Shown: positions 17,766-26,368 of the stretch, piece by piece
Layout of the letters: each line of letters begins with the position of its first letter
How positions within the stretch are numbered: position 1 is the stretch's first letter
Source of the DNA: JAKACA01 sp052143575
GTDB taxonomy: Bacteria; Actinomycetota; Acidimicrobiia; Acidimicrobiales; Bog-793
Assembly (NCBI GenBank): GCA_052143575.1
Contig: JBKQSP010000125.1
Coordinates: 17,242-81,241, forward strand
Direction of reading: 5' to 3'
Length of the DNA stretch: 64,000 nt
The notes under the pieces: generated by a model
The model's input: the letters and a program-made list of their open reading frames with translations, nothing else
Told to the model about the DNA's origin: nothing
Databases searched by the model: none
Program-made: the position numbers and the translations under genes

Positions 17766-19181
17766 ATGGACGTCTTCATGCGGGACAGCGATGCCTTCTC
17801 CTGGTACATGGAGAGGGACCCAATTCTCCGGTCGACCGTCGTCGCCGTCGCTTGGCTGGACCGCAGCCCCGACTGGCCTGTCTTCAGCGAGAAGCTCGAT
17901 CAGGCGACTCGGTTGATCCCGATGTTCCGCCAACGGGTGTTACAGCCCCCCGGGCGGCTCTCGACCCCTCGGTGGACCTTCGACGACGGCTTCGACATGA
18001 GCTGGCACCTTCGCAGAATCGAGGCTCCGGCCCCCCATACGCCGGACACGGTCATCGAGTTCGCTCGCCAGGCGGCGATGACCGCCTTCGACCGCGCCCG
18101 ACCCCTCTGGGAGTTCACGCTGATCGAGCACCTCGAAGGCGGGCGCGCCGCCCTCGTCATGAAACTTCACCACTCGCTCACCGACGGCCTCGGCGGCATG
18201 CAGCTCGCCCTGTTGCTCTTCGACACCGAGCGCGAGCCCGTTCGGACGTCCTCGATGCCGGTGGCACCGGTTGGAGAGCGGCTGGACACACCGAGCCTCG
18301 TGCGTGAGAGCCTCACCGCCAGCGTGGCGCGGGCGACCGGGGTCGCCAGCGAGTGGGCATGGTCGGCGCTCCCCTCAGCGGTGCGGGCCGTCACTCAACC
18401 GCTTCGCAGCGCCGGCTCGTTGCTCGACGCCGCCCGTTCCATCGGCCGAACCGTGGCGCCGGTCCGCGAGACGCTCTCGCCGATCATGAAAGACCGCGGG
18501 CTCGGGCGCCACCTCGCCGTCGTCGAGGTCGGCCTTGCCGACCTGAAGCGATCGGCCGCCACGGCGGGCGGGACGATCAACGACGGCTTCATGGCGGCCA
18601 TCGCCGGCGGCATGCGCCGCTACCACGAGCGCCACGGCACCACGGTCGACACCCTGCGCGTGACGCTGCCGATCAGCATCCGGACTGCGAACGACCCGAT
18701 GGGCGGCAACCGGATCACCCTCATCCGCTTCCCCGTGCCGGTGGGCGACGCCGACCCGGCCTCCCGCATCCCGGACATGGGACGCTTGTGCCGTGCGGCT
18801 CGCGACGAGCGGTCGCTCGCTTACACCAACGCCATCGCCGGCGCTCTCAACTTGCTGCCGCAGGCCGTCGTCGGCGGCATGCTGAAGCACGTCGACTTCC
18901 TGGCGAGCGACGTGCCCGGCTTCGCCTTCCCCGTGTACCTGGCGGGCGCCCAGATGGAGCGCTACACGCCCTTCGGCCCGACCATCGGGGCCTCCGTCAA
19001 CCTGACCCTTTTGTCCTATGACGGCACCTGCTACATCGGGGTCACGATCGACACCGCCGCCGTGCCCGACCACGAAGTCCTCTTGGAGTGCCTGCGGGAG
19101 GGCTTCGACGAGGTGCTCGTCCTCGGCGGGAAGCACGAACCGGTGCGGCTGCCGTTGCACGACACGCCCAAGGCCGCCTGA
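17766..19181 (+). CDS. WS/DGAT-type acyltransferase 1
   Basis: This is a 471-residue wax ester synthase/diacylglycerol acyltransferase. It opens MDVFMRDSDAFSWYMERD, carries the acyl-transfer motif HHSLTDG near residue 135 (HHxxxDG), the later GGTINDGFMAAIAGGMRRY and MGGNRITLIRFPVPV, and ends with the CoA-acyltransferase C-terminal domain containing SDVPGFAFPVYLAGAQME. It joins acyl-CoA to diacylglycerol or a fatty alcohol for storage lipid at the membrane or lipid droplet. The ATG at 17766 has GGAGG five bases upstream. Ten bases separate it from a second family member, so they are an operon. Confidence 0.9.
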   Translation: MDVFMRDSDAFSWYMERDPILRSTVVAVAWLDRSPDWPVFSEKLDQATRLIPMFRQRVLQPPGRLSTPRWTFDDGFDMSWHLRRIEAPAPHTPDTVIEFARQAAMTAFDRARPLWEFTLIEHLEGGRAALVMKLHHSLTDGLGGMQLALLLFDTEREPVRTSSMPVAPVGERLDTPSLVRESLTASVARATGVASEWAWSALPSAVRAVTQPLRSAGSLLDAARSIGRTVAPVRETLSPIMKDRGLGRHLAVVEVGLADLKRSAATAGGTINDGFMAAIAGGMRRYHERHGTTVDTLRVTLPISIRTANDPMGGNRITLIRFPVPVGDADPASRIPDMGRLCRAARDERSLAYTNAIAGALNLLPQAVVGGMLKHVDFLASDVPGFAFPVYLAGAQMERYTPFGPTIGASVNLTLLSYDGTCYIGVTIDTAAVPDHEVLLECLREGFDEVLVLGGKHEPVRLPLHDTPKAA

Positions 19182-19191
19182 GCGGGGAGCC

Positions 19192-20580
19192 ATGGAACGC
19201 CTCGGCCCTCTCGATGCCTCCTTCCTCTACCTCGAGGACGGCATCACGCACATGCACATCGCCTCCTGTGCCATCTTCGAGGGCCCGGCGCCCGCCTATG
19301 AGGAGGTGGCGACGGCGATCGCCGGCAAGCTCGGCCAAGTGCCCCGCTACCGCCAGGTCGTGCACTTCGTACCGTTCGAGCTGGGCCGGCCCGTCTGGGC
19401 GGATGACCCCCATTTCAAGCTGGAGTATCACCTCCGCCACACCGCCCTGCCGGCGCCGGGTGGCCCGGCTGAGCTACGGCTCTTGATGGGTCGGCTCATG
19501 TCGCAGGAGCTGGATCGGCGTCGCCCTCTCTGGGAGACCTGGATCCTGGAGGGGCTGGAGGATGGCCGCTGGGCGCTCGTCACCAAGATCCACCACTGCA
19601 TGGCCGACGGGGTGTCGGGCACGGACCTGCTGGCGGTGGTCCTCGACGTCGAGCGCCACCCTTCGCCCGCAACCATCGAGGAGTGGCTCCCCGAAGCCGA
19701 GCCGTCCGGGCTCCGGCTCGCCGCCGAGGCTCTCGTCGGCTTGGCGAGGAGCCCCTACGAGCAGCTCCGGGCTGCCCGGCGGCTCCTGCAGGCGCCCGGC
19801 CGTGCCGTACGCCAGCTGCGGGATCTCGCCGAGGGGGTCGGCTCCTATGCTCGCCGCTTCGTTCCGACGGAGCCCACTTCGATCGTCGGCAGCATCGGGC
19901 CGAACCGCCGCTGGACCTGGGCGAGTGCCGACCTCGCCGATCTGAAAGCAATCCGCCGCGCCCAGGGTGGCACCGTCAACGACGTCATCCTCGCCGTCAT
20001 TGCCGGGGGGTTTCGCGAGCTCCTGCTCGGCCGGGGCGAACCGGTCGAACGACTCGTCGTGCGGACGCTCGTTCCCGTCTCGATCCGTCGCGAGGACGAG
20101 CACGGCCTGTACAACAACCGCGTCTCGGCCGTCTTCGCCGACCTACCGGTCGCCATCGAGGATCCTGTCGACCGGCTGACGGCCGTCCACGAGCAGATGG
20201 AGGCGCTCAAGGCTTCCCATCAGACGCTCGCCGGCGAGAGCCTGACGGCGCTCGGCGAGCTGACGCCCTTCGTCGGCATCGCCCTCGGCGAGCGCGCCGC
20301 CATGGCGATGTTGCGCCACCTCCCGCAACACAGCGTCAACACGGTGACCACGAACGTGCCCGGCCCGCAGTTCCCCCTCTACCTCGCCGGCAGGGAGATG
20401 GTCGAGTACCTCCCCTTCGTCCCCATCGCCCATGGCGTCCGCCTCGGCGTGGCGATCACGTCCTACAACGGCGGCGTCGCCTTCGGCATCACGGGGGACT
20501 ACGACACGGCCGCCGACATCGACGTGCTCGCCCACGGCATCGAGGACGGCATCACCCGGCTCGTCAAGCTCTGCCACTGA
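19192..20580 (+). CDS. WS/DGAT-type acyltransferase 2
   Basis: This 462-residue paralogue of the preceding gene has MERLGPLDASFLYLEDGITH at the start, the active-site motif HHCMADG near residue 138, GGTVNDVILAVIAGGFRELL, the NNRVSAVFADLPV element and NVPGPQFPLYLAGREMVE near the end. This subgroup is closer to the mycobacterial Tgs family than its neighbour, from the MERL start and LDASFL phrase. The ATG at 19192 follows GGGGAG. Two divergent copies next to each other suggest different acyl acceptors. Confidence 0.9.
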   Translation: MERLGPLDASFLYLEDGITHMHIASCAIFEGPAPAYEEVATAIAGKLGQVPRYRQVVHFVPFELGRPVWADDPHFKLEYHLRHTALPAPGGPAELRLLMGRLMSQELDRRRPLWETWILEGLEDGRWALVTKIHHCMADGVSGTDLLAVVLDVERHPSPATIEEWLPEAEPSGLRLAAEALVGLARSPYEQLRAARRLLQAPGRAVRQLRDLAEGVGSYARRFVPTEPTSIVGSIGPNRRWTWASADLADLKAIRRAQGGTVNDVILAVIAGGFRELLLGRGEPVERLVVRTLVPVSIRREDEHGLYNNRVSAVFADLPVAIEDPVDRLTAVHEQMEALKASHQTLAGESLTALGELTPFVGIALGERAAMAMLRHLPQHSVNTVTTNVPGPQFPLYLAGREMVEYLPFVPIAHGVRLGVAITSYNGGVAFGITGDYDTAADIDVLAHGIEDGITRLVKLCH

Positions 20581-20629
20581 GGTCCCGCCCACTCGACCCG
20601 ATCGACACCTTGCGATCTTTGGCGCCCTC

Positions 20630-21589
20630 TCAGACGGCCGGTGGGACGAGGGGAGCAGGCGGCTGGCGGCGGCTGAGACGGCGCCGCAAACGCCACGCCA
20701 GCGCGACGAGGGCCGCGATGACGAGGAGGGGAAAGGCCCAGCCGATCGCAAGCGCCACGGCACGGACGCCGACGGCCGTGTTGTGCCCAGCCAGCTTGAG
20801 GGCGCGCACGAGGGCGTTCGCGACCTTCGGCTTCGCCTTTGGCGCTGCCGCGGCGGCGAGAGGCTTCAAAGAAACGGTGAGCGTGGCATAGGTCGCCTGG
20901 TCGACGAGCGAGTTCTCCTGGGCGGTCAGTTGCTCGATCTCGCCTTCGACACCGAAGAGCTGATCCTGCACCTGCAAGATGGCGGGGATGGATCCGGCTC
21001 TCGAGAGCAGGTTCCGCAGCGAGCCCTCCTCGCTCTGCAGGTTGGCGAGGCTCGCCTGGATGTCGATGCTCTCGCCCGTGACGTCTTGACCGTTCTCGGA
21101 CTGCGCTTCCACTTTCCCGAGGGCATCGACGCGCGTCACGAGTGCCCCGAAGTCGCTGCTCGGCACCCGGACGACGAGCTGAGCACCCGTGCGGTCGTCA
21201 GTTGCGTTGCTCGAGGAGGAGGCGACGAAACCCCCCATCGTGGTGGCGGCGCTCGACACGAGGTCGAACGTCTGGACGATGTGGGCTTTCCCGACGCCGA
21301 GGGTCACGGCGCCGGTGCGCACGACGAGGGGTGCGCTCGGCGAGAGGGATTCGCCCACCGAGCTGGACAAGGCGGCCCCCCCGGCGGTCGTCCCCGAAGC
21401 GCTCTTGCCGCCGGGGGCGTGCACGGGTTCGCCCGGCGACACCCCGCCGCCGGCGGCCATCGTCGTGGTCGTCATGTCGCCGGTGCCGCCGGCGCTCGGG
21501 CTGCTCGGGTTGGAGCATGCCGCCAGCGCACCACCTCCGAGGCAGGCCAGGACGAGGGCGGCGAGGGCGCTGCGACGGGCAAGTCTCAT
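20630..21589 (-). CDS. DUF4349 lipoprotein with C-terminal membrane anchor
   Basis: This 319-residue protein has the lipobox LAACS at residues 22-26, a Ser/Thr/Gly-rich linker, and from residue 88 the DUF4349 domain (LVVRTGAVTLGVGKAHIV, GGFVASSSSN, VVRVPSSDFGALVTRVDAL). Two predicted helices (IDIQASLANLQSEEGSL, VEGEIEQLTAQENSL) would form a coiled-coil hairpin as usual in this family, and a membrane helix WAFPLLVIAALVALAWRL precedes a basic tail. Homologues are envelope proteins of unknown role. The ATG at 21589 has GGAG at good spacing. It is divergent from the ECF sigma gene, which suggests a functional link. Confidence 0.85.
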   Translation of the reverse strand: MRLARRSALAALVLACLGGGALAACSNPSSPSAGGTGDMTTTTMAAGGGVSPGEPVHAPGGKSASGTTAGGAALSSSVGESLSPSAPLVVRTGAVTLGVGKAHIVQTFDLVSSAATTMGGFVASSSSNATDDRTGAQLVVRVPSSDFGALVTRVDALGKVEAQSENGQDVTGESIDIQASLANLQSEEGSLRNLLSRAGSIPAILQVQDQLFGVEGEIEQLTAQENSLVDQATYATLTVSLKPLAAAAAPKAKPKVANALVRALKLAGHNTAVGVRAVALAIGWAFPLLVIAALVALAWRLRRRLSRRQPPAPLVPPAV

Positions 21590-21610
21590 GGTGGTCGCTC
21601 CTTCGGGTGG

Positions 21611-22339
21611 GTGCTTCGCGGTGACTGCTGCAGATGCTCTGACGAAGCCAGTCGGCGCCGAGTTCCCGTCGATCGCCTCGAATTAGGCTTCGTCATCTGC
21701 GCTGACGAGCGGTCCGACGATGCGGCACGGCTGGCGGGCGCTCTCGCCGGCGACCGGGACGCCCTTTCACGGCTGCTCGCCGCTCACTACGACCGCTGCT
21801 ATGCGGTGTCTCGCCGCATCCTCTCGAACGAGGAGGACGCCCTCGACGCCACCCAGGATGCGATGATCGCCATCGCTCGCGGACTGGCCCGTTTCGACGG
21901 GCGCAGCTCATTCTCGACCTGGTGCTATCGCGTGGCCACGAACGCCGCGCTCGACGAGCTGCGCCGGCGCAAGCGCCGGCCGCTGGCGGCTTCCGACCGG
22001 CTCATGGCGGAGGCCGGCTCGGATTCGGTCCTCGCCGCGGCGACGGATCGCGTGGCCGGGCCCGTGACGGATCGCCTCCTCATGGAGCGGGCGCTCGCCC
22101 AGCTCCCCGAGGACCAGCGCGTGGCGGTCGTGCTGCGGGACATCGCCGACCTTGACTACTCCGAGATCGTCTCCGTCCTCGGCATCCCGATCGGGACGGT
22201 TCGATCGCGCATCTTCCGGGGACGGGCGGCCCTCGCCGAGATGCTCCGCCCGCGGCGGGAGCCCGGCGACGCCGTCACGAGATCGCAACGAAACGCCACG
22301 CCTCCTGCGCCCGTCGAAACAGACGAGACAACCCCATGA
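21611..22339 (+). CDS. ECF-type RNA polymerase sigma factor
   Basis: Sigma region 2 is RLAGALAGDRDALSRLLAAHY, RRILSNEEDALDATQDAMI and FDGRSSFSTWCYRVATNAAL. Region 4 is RALAQLPEDQRVAVVLRDI then YSEIVSVLGIPIGTVRSRIF, the full ECF set of about 190 residues. The start is uncertain: no ATG or GTG lies close to the conserved N-terminus, and the nearest in-frame canonical start is the GTG at 21611, adding about 35 residues; an unusual start nearer base 21690 is possible. Its stop overlaps the anti-sigma ATG (ATGA), the usual sigma/anti-sigma coupling. The divergent DUF4349 lipoprotein may be a regulon member. Confidence 0.85.
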   Translation: MLRGDCCRCSDEASRRRVPVDRLELGFVICADERSDDAARLAGALAGDRDALSRLLAAHYDRCYAVSRRILSNEEDALDATQDAMIAIARGLARFDGRSSFSTWCYRVATNAALDELRRRKRRPLAASDRLMAEAGSDSVLAAATDRVAGPVTDRLLMERALAQLPEDQRVAVVLRDIADLDYSEIVSVLGIPIGTVRSRIFRGRAALAEMLRPRREPGDAVTRSQRNATPPAPVETDETTP

Positions 22340-23118
22340 CTGATCGACCGACCCCACCACCCGATGACTCTGCGTGGCACCCGGCTCCTTCCGAGCTCTG
22401 CGAGCTCGTCGACGGCGAGCTCGATCCTGCTCGCGGGCGCCAGCTGGCCGACCACGTGGCCGCCTGCGAGAGCTGCCGGGAGGAGCACGAGCGACTGTCC
22501 TTGGTGCGAAGCGTCTTGGGTCGCTTGAGCAACGCTCCGCCTGTGGGGGCGGCCGCCGGCGCCATCTCGGCAGCGCTCGGCGCTCTCGACGACACGGCTC
22601 GCCCGGCCGCCGCCACCGTCGTCGTGCTGGCGACTCGCCGGCGCTTCAGCCGCCTGGCCGGCATCGCCGCCGCCGTCGTGCTGCTGGCCGCCTTGGGTAG
22701 CGGCATCGGCTGGGAGGTGTCACGAGCGCCGACGTCGAGCTCATCGGCTCTCGGCACGACGACGACCGAGATTCTGGGCTCGGGTGGCGGCCATACGCCT
22801 GGGAAGACGGCGCAGCAGGTGATCGAGCTCAGACGGCTCGAGAATCACCTCGTTGGGCAGCTCGTGACGGACGTGACCTCGAGCGAGGTTGCACGCCTGC
22901 AGTCGTCGCCGAGCAGCGGCGGGAGCTTCAGGGCCACTCTCACCCTCGAGCCGGGCACTCCGGTCCTCGCCGCCCTGCGGGCCGAAGGGGGGCGCACGGT
23001 GGTCGCCGTCCGCGACGGCAAGGTGCTCGGCGTCGTGCAGGCCGCCGCAAACGGGATCATCGAGATCACCGGTCTCAACCGATCCGGGGCGCTCGAGCTG
23101 ACGCAAACCCTCGGCTGA
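22336..23118 (+). CDS. Membrane anti-sigma factor with zinc-binding ZAS domain
   Basis: This is a 260-residue protein. The N-terminal ZAS domain has ELCELVDGELDPARGRQLADH then HVAACESCREEH, with the H-x3-C-x2-C zinc ligands. A membrane helix lies near residues 110-128 (AGIAAAVVLLAALGSGIGW), and the outer C-terminal domain (residues 155-260) is strand-rich with EPGTPVLAALRAEGGRTVVAV. It would hold the upstream ECF sigma factor at the membrane until an envelope signal arrives. Its ATG overlaps the sigma stop by four bases. Confidence 0.85.
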   Translation: MTDRPTPPPDDSAWHPAPSELCELVDGELDPARGRQLADHVAACESCREEHERLSLVRSVLGRLSNAPPVGAAAGAISAALGALDDTARPAAATVVVLATRRRFSRLAGIAAAVVLLAALGSGIGWEVSRAPTSSSSALGTTTTEILGSGGGHTPGKTAQQVIELRRLENHLVGQLVTDVTSSEVARLQSSPSSGGSFRATLTLEPGTPVLAALRAEGGRTVVAVRDGKVLGVVQAAANGIIEITGLNRSGALELTQTLG

Positions 23119-23140
23119 GCCGGTCCGCCGGCAGCGGCGG

Positions 23141-23596
23141 TCAGGCAGAGCAGGTGCTGCAGCGCCCGAGGACGGCGAAGTGACGGGGATCGATCTGGAA
23201 GCCGTAGCGGCTCCGGGCGGCGCGGGACAGGTTGGCGAAGAGCTCCGCCGGCGCCTCGACCGTGACGCCACAGCGCTCGCAGACGAGGTGGCCGTGCGCC
23301 GAGGAGGACAGATGGTAGGTGGCAGGTCCGTGACCGAGATGGGTGTGCACGATGACGCCGAGCCGCTCCAGCTCGTCGAGGTTGCGGTAGATGGTCGAGA
23401 GGTGGATGTCGGGTGCCCGATGCTGCACCTCGGCCGCCAGCTCCTCGGCCGTGCGGTGGCCGGGCGAGGCGAAGAGCGCGTCCAAGAGCTGCCGCCGCGC
23501 CGTCGTGACGCGCCCCCCACGGGCGCGCAGCAGCCCGAGCACGTCTTCGACCATCTCCGCAGGGGTTCTCGGGGCGGTGGGAGCAGGGGCGGTCAC
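23141..23596 (-). CDS. Fur-family metalloregulator, probable nickel regulator Nur
   Basis: This 151-residue protein has a Fur DNA-binding domain (GGRVTTARRQLLDALF, then HLSTIYRNLDELERLGVI) and the Fur dimer/metal domain with HGHLVCERCG and a C-terminal CSTC pair, so the structural Zn site is present. The GTG at 23596 is used; a shorter start at the ATG at 23554 is possible. It is divergent from a NiCoT nickel/cobalt transporter, and two TTGCGA direct repeats lie between them. By context it is more likely a nickel sensor (Nur) than Zur, but the metal cannot be read from the sequence. Confidence 0.8.
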   Translation of the reverse strand: MTAPAPTAPRTPAEMVEDVLGLLRARGGRVTTARRQLLDALFASPGHRTAEELAAEVQHRAPDIHLSTIYRNLDELERLGVIVHTHLGHGPATYHLSSSAHGHLVCERCGVTVEAPAELFANLSRAARSRYGFQIDPRHFAVLGRCSTCSA

Positions 23597-23645
23597 CGCT
23601 GACGAGCTTACGGCCGCTGGCGTCTCTGGCGGTGTTCTCCGTGTA

Positions 23646-23677
23646 GCGAGCTGTGCTCTTTCGCAACCAGCTCGCAA
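23646..23677. promoter_or_regulatory. Candidate Nur/Fur-family operator
   Basis: Read on the minus strand, TTGCGA-N5-TTGCGA (plus-strand TCGCAA at 23661-23666 and 23672-23677) is an exact hyphenated direct repeat. It is embedded in an inverted repeat with 8-bp arms GCGAGCTG (23646-23653) and CAGCTCGC (23668-23675). TTGC half-sites are reminiscent of the Nur box, from memory. It lies between the Fur-family gene and the NiCoT gene. Confidence 0.5.
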
Positions 23678-23742
23678 TTGACTAGGGTGCGAGGAGTCGG
23701 ACCGGCTCACTCGCGGCGGTGCCGGGGAGGAGGGGAGGCAAG

Positions 23743-24891
23743 GTGGCCACGACCGCAGAGGCTGTTGCGCTCTCACGGCTCCGCCGCGTGCGCAACGCCC
23801 TCTCACCGAGCGAATGGCTCCGCATGGGCGCCATGGGCGGCGTGATCATCCTGCTCCACGTCGTCGGGTTCTTGTTGCTGCTGGCGGCGACGCGCCACCA
23901 CTACCACCTCAGCAAGACGCAGCTGTTCGGCATCGGCACGGGGCTGCTGGCCTACACGCTCGGCATGCGCCATGCCTTCGACGCCGATCACATCGCCGCC
24001 ATCGACAACACGACCCGCAAGCTCATGAGCGAGGGGAAGCGGCCGACGAGCGTGGGGTTCTTCTTCTCGCTCGGCCACTCGAGCGTCGTGTTCGGGTTGG
24101 CTGTGATGCTGAACTTCGGGATACGGGCGCTCGACTCGCAAGTGCGCAACGGCAGCTCCAGCCTGCACCGCATCACGACGATCGTGGGCACGTCGGTGTC
24201 GGGTTTCTTCCTCTATCTCATCGCCGCCCTCAATGTCGTCATCCTCGTGTCGATCGTGCGCGTCTTCCGAGAGATGCGGCAGGGCCGCTACAACGACGAG
24301 GAGCTCGAGGAGCAGCTGAACAAGCGCGGGCTCATGAACCGCTTCTTCGGCAAGCTCGCTCGCCGCATCGACGCCTCCTGGAAGATGTACCCCATCGGCG
24401 TCCTCTTCGGGCTCGGATTCGACACGGCCACCGAGGTCGCCCTCCTCGTCCTCTCCGGCACGGCCGTGGCGAGCGGTCTCCCGTTTTACGGGATCCTCGC
24501 CCTCCCCATCCTCTTCGCCGCCGGCATGAGCCTGCTGGACACGGCAGACGGCTGCTTCATGAACTTCGCCTACGGCTGGGCCTTCTCCCGCCCGATCCGC
24601 AAGGTGTACTACAACATCACGATCACCGGGCTCTCGGTGGCCGTCGCCTTCCTCGTCGGCACCGTGGAGCTGGTGGGACTGCTCACCGAGGAGCTCAACG
24701 TGCGGGGGCGCCTGGCTGAGCTCGTGCAGAGCTTCAACATCAACACGGCCGGCTTCATCATCGTCGGGCTCTTCGTCGTGACGTGGGTCGTGGCGCTGGC
24801 GATCTGGCGTTTCGGCCGCATCGAGGAGCGCTGGGACACCGCTGCTGCCATCGCCCAGGCCGAGCGTGCCGTGACGGCCGACTGCGACTGA
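23743..24891 (+). CDS. NiCoT-family nickel/cobalt permease
   Basis: This 382-residue polytopic transporter has the family signature RHAFDADHIAAIDNTTRK near residue 75 (HX4DH motif needed for nickel transport), then FFFSLGHSSVVFGLAVML, GLGFDTATEVALL and LPILFAAGMSLLDTADGCFM, all four NiCoT motifs. It imports Ni(II) and/or Co(II) in one step driven by the membrane potential. The GTG at 23743 follows GGGAGG. No hydrogenase, urease or cobalamin genes are in the window, so the consumer of the metal is not visible. It is divergent from the Fur-family regulator that likely represses it. Confidence 0.9.
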   Translation: MATTAEAVALSRLRRVRNALSPSEWLRMGAMGGVIILLHVVGFLLLLAATRHHYHLSKTQLFGIGTGLLAYTLGMRHAFDADHIAAIDNTTRKLMSEGKRPTSVGFFFSLGHSSVVFGLAVMLNFGIRALDSQVRNGSSSLHRITTIVGTSVSGFFLYLIAALNVVILVSIVRVFREMRQGRYNDEELEEQLNKRGLMNRFFGKLARRIDASWKMYPIGVLFGLGFDTATEVALLVLSGTAVASGLPFYGILALPILFAAGMSLLDTADGCFMNFAYGWAFSRPIRKVYYNITITGLSVAVAFLVGTVELVGLLTEELNVRGRLAELVQSFNINTAGFIIVGLFVVTWVVALAIWRFGRIEERWDTAAAIAQAERAVTADCD

Positions 24892-24898
24892 GGGCGGT

Positions 24899-26359
24899 TC
24901 AGCCGCCGGCGGGTCGGGCGGTGGCGCCGGCGAGCACGATGACGGCGGGGCGTTCTGCCGTCGCCGCCTCCCTGAGCGAGACCGTCAGGCCGCCGCGGCC
25001 GCTCGAGGCGGTCAGCTGCTCGCCCGACATGTCGGTGACGGCCGCCGTCTCGATGTCGGCGAGTGTCACGTCACGCACGGGCGCCCCACCCGCCGGCGGG
25101 CGCACGAAGGCAAAGACGTCGCGATCACGGGCGGTGTAGCGGATCTCGCTGGCGGCGTCGGAACCCTCTGCCCGCACCCACGGTCTCGTGCCGTAGAGGG
25201 CCGTGCCGTTTGCAGCCGTGAACTCGGCCAGCCAGTCGAGCCGGCGCAGCTGCGCCGGAGCGATCGTGGCGTCCTTGCCCCGTGGCCCGACGTTGAGGAG
25301 CAGGTTGCCCCCTTTGGCGGAGATGTCGACGAGGGACCAGATGAGCTCGTCGTGTGCCAGGAAGTCTTCCTCGCGCGAAGCGTCGTTGTGCCCGAAGCTG
25401 TGATCGATGCCGCGGACGCACTCCCAGGCCTCTTGCTGCGGGGAATGGAAGACCGTGTACTCCGGCGTGCGCACGTCGAAGAAAGGCGGTTTCGGGGGGA
25501 CGATGCCGGTGGCGGCCCGGGCGCCGCGGGCGACGAGGCGGTCGATGAGGGCTGCTGCCGGCGCCGTTTGCGCCAGTCGCCAGAGGGGGGACCAGGGCAT
25601 GAACCGGTCGTTGACGACGCCGTCGGGCACGTCGTGGTAATAGGAGGCGAGGAGGGCGGCGAGGCGACCGGCGGGAGCCGGCCACGAGATGTCGTTCCAG
25701 AGCACGCTCGGCCGGTAGCGGGCAATGAGCTCGCGCACCTGTGCCTCGGCGTAGGCGACGTAGTCACCGCGGGGTTGGGCGCGCAGCAAATCGCTGAACG
25801 TGCCGATCGGCTGGTCGTTGTAGGTCCAGTCGAGGCCGCCCGAGTAGTAGATGCCGAAGCGCATGCCACGGCTGCGAACCGCCTCCCGCAGCTCCCCGAC
25901 GACGTCGCGCTGACAATGCCAGCCAGGCCGGCGCGAGTTGGGCACCGTGGTCGGCCAGAGGCAGTAGCCGTCGTGGTGTTTTGCGACGAGGACGACATAG
26001 CGCGCACCGCAGGCGGCGAAGCGCTCCGCCCACTCCTGCGGGTCCCAGTTGTCGAGGGCCGCCTCCCACTCGGCGGCAAACTCGGTGTAGCTGCGGTCCC
26101 CGTGCACCTCGCGGTGGTGACGGGCGGCCGGGCTGTCGGGGAAGCGGAGCGAATTCTCGTACCACTCGACATAGGGCGACGAGGCCATCGCCTGCGGGTG
26201 GCGCCGTGCCATGAGCTCACCCATGTCGGCATCGACGGGGGCGAAGGCAGCCACCGAAGCAGGCGTCCAGTGGACGAAGATGCCGAGCTTCGCATCCCTC
26301 CACCACGCAGGCACGGCGTGGCGCCGAACGGCGCGTTGCACCTGGCGAGAGGACGGCAT
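24899..26359 (-). CDS. GH29 alpha-L-fucosidase-like glycoside hydrolase
   Basis: This 486-residue protein has the GH29 (beta/alpha)8 start AWWRDAKLGIFVHWTPASV near residue 19, the substrate loop LVAKHHDGYCLWPTTVPNS near 124, GIYYSGGLDWTY, and VLWNDISWP near 219 whose Asp is the expected nucleophile. The C-terminal half has GGNLLLNVGPRGKDATI and a beta-sandwich. There is no signal peptide, so it acts in the cytoplasm. It starts nine bases after the PfkB kinase stop and is thus the last gene of the nucleoside operon, an unexpected place for a fucosidase; the sugar may differ from fucose. Confidence 0.85.
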   Translation of the reverse strand: MPSSRQVQRAVRRHAVPAWWRDAKLGIFVHWTPASVAAFAPVDADMGELMARRHPQAMASSPYVEWYENSLRFPDSPAARHHREVHGDRSYTEFAAEWEAALDNWDPQEWAERFAACGARYVVLVAKHHDGYCLWPTTVPNSRRPGWHCQRDVVGELREAVRSRGMRFGIYYSGGLDWTYNDQPIGTFSDLLRAQPRGDYVAYAEAQVRELIARYRPSVLWNDISWPAPAGRLAALLASYYHDVPDGVVNDRFMPWSPLWRLAQTAPAAALIDRLVARGARAATGIVPPKPPFFDVRTPEYTVFHSPQQEAWECVRGIDHSFGHNDASREEDFLAHDELIWSLVDISAKGGNLLLNVGPRGKDATIAPAQLRRLDWLAEFTAANGTALYGTRPWVRAEGSDAASEIRYTARDRDVFAFVRPPAGGAPVRDVTLADIETAAVTDMSGEQLTASSGRGGLTVSLREAATAERPAVIVLAGATARPAGG

Positions 26360-26368
26360 CGGCGGAGA

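Noticed and set aside
20432..21690. Plus-strand upstream extension of the sigma factor frame
   Set aside because: The upstream codons are antisense to the DUF4349 gene and have no homology character; only the part from about 21690 is sigma-like.
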